Origin: Ashinkailepas kermadecensis
Taxonomy: Eukaryota; Arthropoda; Thecostraca; Neolepadidae
Assembly: GCA_034440615.1 (NCBI GenBank)
Contig: JAOTOM010005157.1
Span: 975,501-1,039,500, forward strand
Length of the DNA: 64,000 nucleotides
Direction: 5' to 3'
Made by a program: the position numbers and the translations under genes. The notes beneath the pieces were generated by a model, which was not told the origin of the DNA, searched no databases, and saw only the letters and a list, made by a program, of their open reading frames with translations. Shown here in pieces: positions 56,614 through 64,000 of this stretch. Each line of letters starts with the position of its first letter. Positions within the stretch are counted from its first letter, which is position 1.

Positions 56614-56700
56614 GAGTGAGAGAGAGTGGGAGAGAGGGCTCTCCCTCTCTCACACTCTCTCTCACTCCCTCCCCCGTCACAGAGAGAGAGGGAAGAGTGA
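56515..56700. repeat. (TA)n followed by GA/TC-rich run
   Basis: TA repeats to about 56609, then GTGAGAGAGAGTGGGAGAGA and its pyrimidine complement, which could fold back. Confidence 0.9.
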
Positions 56701-58204
56701 GAAGGGCAGGGAGAGGGAACGTGCCGGCATCAGCTGTGTGTTAACAAATGTGTGTCGACTGGTCGAGAGCCGGTGCCAACCCACCCCTGACCTTTGCAGA
56801 CGCGTTCGGTCCAACGGGAGACGTCCAACCAAAACAGTGCCTGTCACAGGCTACCAGCCGTGGCTGTGGTAATCCTCTGTATCGCTCTGTGTACCGCGCC
56901 GCTCAGCGGCTCCTCCTGCCATTGGAGTTCTACACTTCTGCTGCTAACGGCGGCTCTTCCGCAATTTCCTGGTAGCACCCCGCAATCAGCACCTCCACCC
57001 GTATGTGTCACCACGGGGCGGGGCAAGGCACGGGTGGGTGGCAGTTCCCCAAGCCTCAAATCATTTTATCTTTAACCCGAGGTCTTCTCGGTCTTTGGAG
57101 CAAAAGTTGGGAGAAATATGGACAAAAGCTTGTTCTTTCTCCCCCTCCCAACATCGAAGGCCTGGCGATGCCCCAGCCTCCGACACCCCTAAGTGTCGGA
57201 GGCTGGCTCCCTGATGTTCGTCTGTATCCGTCCCGGAAGTTGTTGCCCCCTTGTTGCCCAAGTCCCCCCTAGCCTATGAAAAGTAACACCCCTCTGTTGA
57301 AGTCCAATTTAAAACCGCGAAAATAAGAACCAGATAAAACCCTGGGCATTCGAAAAGATGGAGATAAGCTTAACTTGGAGGCAGATGGCGAGTCTTTGCT
57401 CAATAATATAATTTTATTTTTGGATTGCAATCTCTGGTAGTCTCAATATCACCACTCCAATGCTAATTAACATCAATTTGTAAGCACTGCTTAATAAAAA
57501 GACATGAAGTGTCCTCAAGTACCACTTTTTTGGGTGCAAGCTGACAGCGAGCAGCGATAAGATGATCCCGAAATATCCAGAAAGAAATTAATGATAACTC
57601 TTCTGGCTAAACTTGAAAGAAATAAATTACTGCCTGGGGAAGAAGAGATATTAGTTCATCTCACTCCATTGCTAGTTAAGAATGTTTAGCTCTCGAATAA
57701 GGACAAATCGTGAAGTAGGCGAACAAATGAGTCATCTGCCTGTCTCGGCCAGCCCGCATTTGGCCACCACGGACCCGGCTATTTCCGAACATGGGCCACC
57801 ACGCGGCCATTTCCGAACATGAGCCACCACGCGTCTGACAGTTCGCCGTGTTCTGCTGACGGACATCAAGAGAACAGAGGTGCCATTTTGAACACGATGG
57901 GCACTCTTGTCTTGATTACCATGTTGAATGCTGGCGCGTGTAGTTGATAATTGGGTGATGTATGTTTCACTTCTTCTGGAAATTATTATTTGGAATAACA
58001 TATACACCTGTCTAATCAATAATTCTTCCGGATACCTTCTTTATGTAGCTTTACTAAACTACACCGTTGGTAAATACCTTTTTTTTGCATAGGTTCTCCG
58101 TCGAGGTCCCACGCACTCATGAGTGTGCCTTTATGAAGTTGGTCGGGGAGGACAAATGACATTTTTGATGGCCAAAGCTGCCCCGAAAACAATTTGTGTC
58201 TAGT
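56701..58204. other. Intron 8, no gene seen
   Basis: Near 57160-57205 the piece CCAGCCTCCGACACC is followed by its near inverted repeat GTGTCGGAGGCTGG. Near 57770-57835 a 32-bp phrase (CATTTCCGAACATG) is repeated. No coding signal. Confidence 0.45.
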
Positions 58205-58490
58205 GTACGCCCATAGACCTATCGGTTAAGATTCAGCCTGATTGGGGAGCCAAATCAATGATTGAGGAGGCCAGTGGCCTGCCTTAGCATACAAAGTTAC
58301 TCGTCTGCATGCTGAAACTGCGGACCGTGAAACTGGAATTCCATGTAACTCCTTGGTTGGACGTATTGCATAATCCCAAAACCAGGAGTTTCATTTTGAT
58401 GGGGCCAGCATCACACCCGGCGCAATCAAATTAAGCTGAAGGTACTTAAAAAAATATATCCCCTCCCCATTAGCAAGATCCCAATAGCAC
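58205..58490 (+). repeat. Relic related to 5154-5310 and to the element at 59663
   Basis: Its left part matches the repeat at 5154. Its right part (GGACCGTGAAACTG, CCCAAAACCAGGAGTTT, CCCATTAGCAAGA) matches 60603-60760, the right end of the hAT-like element at 59663-60777. It is a partial copy without termini. Confidence 0.65.
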
Positions 58491-59104
58491 ACGAACGAAA
58501 CAAATATTGGTGGTTGTAGCACGTAAGAACAAAATATCCACGTTCGTTGTGTAAGTTTACTAAGACACATTGTGCGGGACCTCCGCGCAGACTCGCTTTC
58601 CACATGTCATCAATTGTAGTAACTCGTCAAACGTCGTATTAATTATTTTTGCTTACGTCATACCAAAACCTAACACCAATTTTAACTGAGCCTTAAACAT
58701 CGGTTGCACATGTTTATAAAGAGCCCCCAAGTCAGGTCCGACTTTCGTATTCGTTACGGGTGTGAGCCTGCTTGTTGCAAGGCTAAAAATACTCAAGCAA
58801 ATGTGAAACCCGAATAACGGAGCTGTCAGTGCGAACATAGCCACTACGGCTTTCTTTTGCTGATTATTGCAGTAAATACGTAATAAAGTATTTTAATCAC
58901 CAGCAATTCAGGAGATGAACAATTCTAGAGCAGTGAGATGTCTCCAATCAGCGTGGATCTAGCTGGAGTTGGAGTTCGGGTGAACCCGACATACTTCCTA
59001 TTTCGTAATAATCCCTTCGTTTTCTCCGCTGGTGTTGAGAAGCGAGACCAGTGGACTCTCCCTTCACCACAATGCGTCGAACTTGTCCTAGCATGTCAAC
59101 CGCA
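58491..59104. other. Intron 8, no feature recognised
   Basis: No coding signal or element boundary was seen before the 36-bp array. Confidence 0.4.
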
Positions 59105-59519
59105 GATAATGACCAACTGTCTGATCCCACCAGGCTGCCAGACAATGACCAACTGTCTGATCCCATCAGGGTGCCAGACAATGACCAACTGTCTGATCCC
59201 ATCAGGCTGCAAAACAATGACCAACTGTCTGATCCCACCAGGGTGCCAAACAATGACCAACTGTCTGATCCCATCAGGGTGCCAGACAATGACCAACTGT
59301 CTGATCCCATCAGGCTGCAAAACAATGACCAACTGTCTGATCCCACCAGGGTGCCAGACAATGACCAACGGTCTGATCCCATCAGGGTGCCAGATAATGA
59401 CCAACGTCATCCACCGGTGCCCATGACCAACTGTCTGATCCCATCAGGGTGCCAGACAATGACCAACTGTCTGATCCCAACAGGGTGCCAGATAATGACC
59501 AACTGTCTGATCCCACCAG
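59105..59519 (+). repeat. 36-bp array carrying exon 9 acceptor copies, about 11 units
   Basis: Units of GGTGCCAGACAATGACCAAC and TGTCTGATCCCATCAG. Each ends in an acceptor-like CATCAG or CACCAG, and each starts like exon 9 (GGTGCCAGA). Read in the exon frame, a unit gives VPDNDQLSDPIR. The units from about 59425 to the exon are in frame with it; an irregular unit near 59404-59424 shifts the frame for those further left. It could be intronic or partly coding. Confidence 0.88.
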
Positions 59520-59657
59520 GGTGCCAGAGAAGCAGCACACCATGGTGCTTCCCGAGATCAAGGAAGAGCAGAACGAGAGCGATGAAGAGAACGGCCACTT
59601 CTTCGGCTCAACCTCCCTCAACAGCATCTACGCTGAGAACGGTCTTGTTGACGGTCC
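59520..59657 (+). CDS. best: Bestrophin exon 9: cytoplasmic tail (probable)
   Basis: The acceptor CCCACCAG and first base G complete the Lys codon left by exon 8, so the phase fits. The coding part reads VPEKQHTMVLPEIKEEQNES, then an acidic stretch and GSTSLNSIYAENGLVDG, plausible for the variable tail of bestrophins. The end is uncertain: possible donors are GTCTTG (59642), GTCCGT (59654) and GTATGC (59658); the first two keep phase 1 with the next exon. A hAT-like element is inserted at 59663, within the last donor. It is not a conserved domain, so the call rests on phase and position. Confidence 0.6.
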
Positions 59658-59662
59658 GTATG

Positions 59663-60777
59663 CAGTGGCGCAGCCAAGGGAGGAGGAACAAAGGGCAGGT
59701 GTCCCCCCCCCCTCCAGCGACGAGCGGGGTCCTTTGCAGTAACCGAGCGGTCTTTTCTGTGAGCAGCGAAGCCGGACTTCTTAGGGGAGACGGATGGATT
59801 CTTTTTCTTGATAACAGGCTTTGTCATGACGACACCGGGGTTCTTCTGACGGCAGGAGGAACCATAAATTTGACGACACTCTGATTTATCAAGACCTTTT
59901 AAGCTTCCAGGCACTCTTTCAACCTTTTGAGGCACTTTGAATGTTCAGGGTGGGTCACTTGGAGTTGGGTGTTTCATCGAAACCTGGGGGATGGGGGGGG
60001 GCTCTTGAAGCTGGAGGACTTCTTGAAGTCAGTGTGCGTGGTAGCTCATTCATTGGCTCATTTGAGCTCGATAGAGGAGCCCAGGGAGTTTCCAAGGTCA
60101 GGTTGGGAACGGGAGGGACCCTGGGAGTAGGAGAAGCCCCTTGAAACTGGATGATCACATTGAAACTGGAAGGCCCCCCTGGGGCTGGAGAAGCTCCTCG
60201 AAGTTGGAGGGACCCCTTTGGAAGCTCATGCATGTGCCCTTTTGTGCCCGATGGAGGAGTCCCGGAAATTTGTGCGCGCGGGCTGGAACAAGAGGGGGCG
60301 CTGGGAGCCGGAGAGGCCACTTGAAGCTAAAGGGCTCTTGAAACTGTTCGAAGGGCTCTTCGAATGGTTGAAGCTGGAGTGATTCCCTAGAAGTTTAGAG
60401 GGAACCCTCGAAACTGGAGGGCCTTCAAGGCGAAGGGTTCCTAGTAGCTCATCCATTTCCTCCTTTAAACCCGATGGAGGAGTCCTGGGATTTTTTTTCT
60501 TCGGAAGGGGGTCCGGCTGGGAGCAGGATGGGCCCTTTTGAGCAGGAGAGGTCCCTTGAAGCTGCAGGGGCATATCGGAGCTGGCAATGCCCACTGAAGC
60601 TGGGGACCGTGAAACTGTATTGCCATATAACTCCTTGCTTGGAAGTATTGCGTAGTCCCAAAACCAGGAGTTTTATTTTGGTGTGGCCAGCCTCAAACTC
60701 GGCGCTGTCAAATCAAGCTGGAGAAACTTCGAAAACCTCTCCCCCTTCCCATTAGCAAGACACTGGCTGCTCCACTA
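59663..60777. mobile_element. hAT-like non-autonomous element at the exon 9 donor, 1.1 kb
   Basis: The termini CAGTGGCGCAGCCA and TGGCTGCTCCACTA form an imperfect inverted repeat. Flanking 8-mers TCCGTATG (59655-59662) and TCGGCATG (60778-60785) share six bases. Inside, 59980-60560 is a degenerate repeat of CTTGAAGCTGGAGG and GACCCCTTGG phrases. No transposase. Part of it recurs at 58315-58490. Confidence 0.7.
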
Positions 60778-60789
60778 TCGGCATGTAGT

Positions 60790-61430
60790 GCATACGTGGG
60801 GGAGGAGTAGCCGGAATGTGCTGTAGACATGGGGTCAGCAAGTATTGTAGAGAACGGGATCGGTGTGCATACTGTAGAGATCGGTGCCGGTGCGAAGTGT
60901 AGAGATCTGGATCAGTATGTACTGTATAAATTGCGGCCGGCATTTACTGTAGAGATGGGGGTTCGGTATGTAGTGTAGAGGTGCAGGTCGGTATGTACTG
61001 TAGAGGTGGGGGTTCGATATGTAGTGTAGAGGTGCAGGTCGGTATGTACTGTAGAGGTGGGGACGTTATGTACTGTGAAGATGAGGGTCGGTATGTACTG
61101 TAGAGATTGAGGTTCTGTATGTAATGTAGAGAGAGATAGGGGTTATGTATGTAGCGTAGAGATGGAGGTCGGCATGCACAATAGAGGTGGGGACGTTATG
61201 TACTGTGAAGGTGGGTGTCGGTATGTAGTGTAGAGCCAAGGGTATGCACAGTGGATATCGAGGGTTGGCATGCATTGCAGAGATGTATTATAGAGGTGGA
61301 GATTGGAATGTACTGTGGAGGTAAGGGTCGTTATGTACTGGAGAGGTGATGGTCATTATGTACTGGAGAGATGGGGGTCGCTACGTACTGCAGAGGTGAG
61401 GATCGGTATGTATTGCAACGGTGATCAATA
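60790..61430. repeat. Degenerate 25-28 bp array (GGTATGTACTGTAGAG)
   Basis: About 24 units of GGTCGGTATGTACTGTAGAG plus a variable G-rich end. Most units contain GTATGTA, which looks like a splice donor core; the ancestral exon 9 donor may have been GTATGT. Confidence 0.8.
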
Positions 61431-61600
61431 TCACTGCAACGTCAGCGCACCGTTTCCGTAATTGACGTCAGTCGTGTTCTGGGAGTGGCCAAGAATTTGT
61501 CAAGCAATTGTCCATAGTCAGGCTGGTTTTTAGATATTGCATCAATCTGGCCACATCTTCAGTTCTGCATGATCTGACCTGACCACCGACATCCCTACAG

Positions 61601-61737
61601 GTCGTGACCCGAGGGTAGGTGCAATGAGCGTGCCGGACGAGGCCCTGCTGGCCGGGTACAATCGCTCCTCGTTCGTGAGCACCTCGTCCAAGGCTCGTCT
61701 CCACCGCTACTCGGAATCAGCAGGTAGCTATGGGTAA
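61601..61737 (+). CDS. best: Bestrophin exon 10 or terminal exon (tentative)
   Basis: After CATCCCTACAG an open stretch encodes MSVPDEALLAGYNRSSFVST followed by SSKARLHRYSESAGSYG and TAA at 61735. Phase 1 at the acceptor matches two candidate exon 9 donors. It could be the last exon, ending at the TAA, or be spliced at GTAGCT (61724) or GTAAGA (61734). No family domain is visible; it might belong to another gene. The start of the exon is uncertain because other AG sites occur at 61613 and 61618. Confidence 0.45.
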
Positions 61738-61754
61738 GACGCCGCTACTCGCGC

Positions 61755-63185
61755 CCGCATCGCCAATCCCTCCCCACACCGCTGTCCGTCCCCACACCGC
61801 CGCTCCCTCCCCACACCGCTGTCCGTCCCCACACCGCCGCTCCCTCCCCACACCGCCGCTCCCTCCCCACACTACTGCTCCCTCCCCACACCGCTGTCCG
61901 TCCCCACACCGCCGCTCCCTCCCCACACTACTGCTCCCTCCCCACACCGCCGCTCCCTCCCCACACCACTGCTCCCCTCCACACCGCTGTCCGTCCCCAC
62001 ACCGCCGCTCCCTCCCCACCCTCCCCACACCACTGCTCTCTCCCCACCCTCCCCACACCACTGCTCCCTCCCCACACCACTGCTCCCTCCCCACACCGCT
62101 GCTCCCTCCCCACACTACTGCTCCCTCTCCACACCGCTGTCCGTCCCCACACCATTGCTCCCTCCCACCCTCGCCCACACCACTGCGTCTCTCCCCACCC
62201 TCCCCACACCACTGCTCCCTCCCTAATCTCTCCACACCTCTGTCCGTCCCCACACCGCCGCTCCTCCCCACCCTCCCCACACCGCTGCTCCCTCCCCACA
62301 CCGCCGCTCCCTCCCCACACCGCCGCTCCCTCCCCACACCGCTGCTCCCTCCCCACACCGCCGCTCCTTCCCCACACCGCCGCTCCCTCTCCACACCGCC
62401 GCTCCCTCCCCACACCGCCGCTCCTCTCCACACCGCTGCTCTCTCCCCACACCGCTGTCCGTCCCCACCCACCCTCCCCCACACCGCTGCTCCCTCCCCA
62501 CATCGCCGCTCCCTCCCCACACCGCCGCTCCGTCCCCACACCGCCACTCCCTCCCCACACCACTGCTCCCTCCCCATCCTCCCCACACCGCTGCTCCCTC
62601 TCCACACCGCTGCTCCCTCTCCACACCGCTGCTCCCTCCCCACACCGCTGCTCCCTCCCCACACCGCTGCTCCCTCCCCACACCGCTGCTCCCTCCCCAC
62701 ACCGCCGCTCCCTCCCCACACCGCCGCTCCCTCCCCACACCGCCGCTCCCTCCCCACACCGCCGCTCCCTCCCCACACCGCCGCTCCATCCCCACACTGC
62801 CGCTCCCTCCCCACACCGCCGCTCCCTCTCCACACCGCCGCTCCCTCCCCACACCGCCGCTCCCTCCCCACACCGCCGCTCCCTCCCCACACCGCCGCTC
62901 CCTCCCCACACCGCCGCTCCCTCCCCACACCGCCGCTCCCTCCCCACACCGCCGCCCCCTCCCCACACTGCCGCTCCCTCCCCACACCGCCGCTCCTTCC
63001 CCACACCGCCGCTCCCTCCCCACACCGCCGCTCCCTCCCCACACTGCCGCTCCCTCCCCACACCGCCGCTCCCTCCCCACACCGCCGCTCCCTCCCCACA
63101 CCGCCGCTCCCTCTCCACACCGCCGCTCCCTCCCCACACCGCCGCTCCCTCCCCACACCGCTGCTCCCTCCCCACACCGCCGCCG
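61755..63185. repeat. 19-bp array, about 75 units
   Basis: Unit ACACCGCCGCTCCCTCCCC with CTG/CCG variants and several longer fused units. The stretch GTAAGACGCCGCTACTCGC at its left edge (61734) looks like a diverged first unit that includes a potential donor. Long open frames on both strands are low-complexity artefacts. Confidence 0.95.
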
Positions 63186-64000
63186 ACGGACCAGGTCATG
63201 GGACCAGGTCATAGGTCCGAATGGTGAGTTGACGGCTATGATCCAACTAACAGCGAATGACAACCCAGCAGAATCCTGGATTCACTGACGCGTTATCCAT
63301 TCCTTCCTAACTATACATACTGAGAGGTATGACGTGGGACCTGTAGCTTAATTTCACTGTTGTTTTGCTCCCTCTTCAGCTGTCACGACAGTCCAAACAG
63401 CCTGCTGAGTGAAGCATGCTATTCAATTTGATGCATTGTTGACATAAAGTACTCTTTAGCAGAACGAGACCGGGGTTATTTTCCTGATTCTCTAATAAAT
63501 GCACACATGTTTGTGATTGCATGCGAAGTAGGGTAACCCACTTTCCATTAATGTAAAACAATCTCCTTTGTTTTTTTTTATCATTTGGTTTACAAGAAGC
63601 CGCTTAGTACCTCTTTTTGTGAAAGTCGAATCGTATTTAGGGGTGACTCGTAAATTTGGAATGTCTTTTCTCAGTTGCTAAAACGGGAACATAATGGAAA
63701 CTGCTTGGTCCCTGAGAGCGTTAGGAACTCGGACAACCTGTCAATGTGTAGTTCTCGATAAGCCCTATCAGCTCATATCGTTCTTTAAGGTTCCTAGGTT
63801 AGTAACTGGCCGTTACGGGTTAGGTCAGATGCGAAATGTTTGCCAAAAAATGGGACATTTTAATGTAAAGTAATGTTGTACCTGGACAATTTTATTACAG
63901 CCTCGAATGTGTATCATAAGCTTCGTACAAACTTTTCGTTCTGGTGCTATCTTATACCGTCCCGTTGAACCCATGGGCACTGGTTACAGTCCGACCAGGA
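63186..64000. other. No feature recognised
   Basis: Unique, AT-richer sequence to the end of the window. Further bestrophin exons may lie beyond it. Confidence 0.4.

Noticed and set aside
61717..63263. Overlapping open frames of about 490 codons on both strands
   Set aside because: Low-complexity translations of the 19-bp array; the frames change with every unit-length variant.

Overview
The window looks like non-coding-rich genomic DNA from an invertebrate animal. Genes are split by GT-AG introns, there are tRNA-derived SINEs, non-LTR and LTR retrotransposons, hAT-like DNA elements, and very many tandem repeats. I cannot place the species; nothing here is bacterial or organellar. Two host genes are recognisable, both on the + strand.

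Gene 1 (6.9-13.1 kb) is a Hairy/Enhancer-of-split (HES) transcriptional repressor. One exon carries the bHLH domain (6946-7136). A 5.5 kb intron separates it from the last exon (12635-13142), which carries the Orange domain, a Ser/Gly run and a C-terminal WRPW tetrapeptide. The upstream exon with the start codon was not identified.

Gene 2 (24.3-about 61.7 kb) is a bestrophin, a calcium-activated anion channel. Eight exons with matching intron phases give the whole conserved channel core of about 370 residues, including the acidic calcium clasp. Two further exons (59.5 and 61.6 kb) probably encode the cytoplasmic tail.

The bestrophin introns hold most of the mobile DNA: a 5'-truncated LINE, a complete Ty3/Gypsy-type LTR element with identical LTRs and a 5-bp target duplication, hAT-like non-autonomous elements (a related inverted copy lies upstream of the gene), a broken transposase-like gene, a second LINE and a broken RT fragment. 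Outside them are two 169-bp SINEs and several 55-80 bp retroposon-like insertions that consist only of a LINE-type 3' hairpin and tail.

The most unusual property is the relation of tandem arrays to splice sites. At many exon edges in both genes the adjacent array is built from copies of the splice junction itself: donors repeated about 36 times after bestrophin exon 7, and acceptors plus the first exon bases repeated 8, about 9 and about 11 times before exons 3, 4 and 9. At least one array could give in-frame 12-residue protein variants. A separate 2.8 kb array of a 33-bp unit (51.7-54.5 kb) is open in all six frames and is not a protein gene.

All calls come from reading the sequence by eye and from remembered family motifs. 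No alignment or database search was run.
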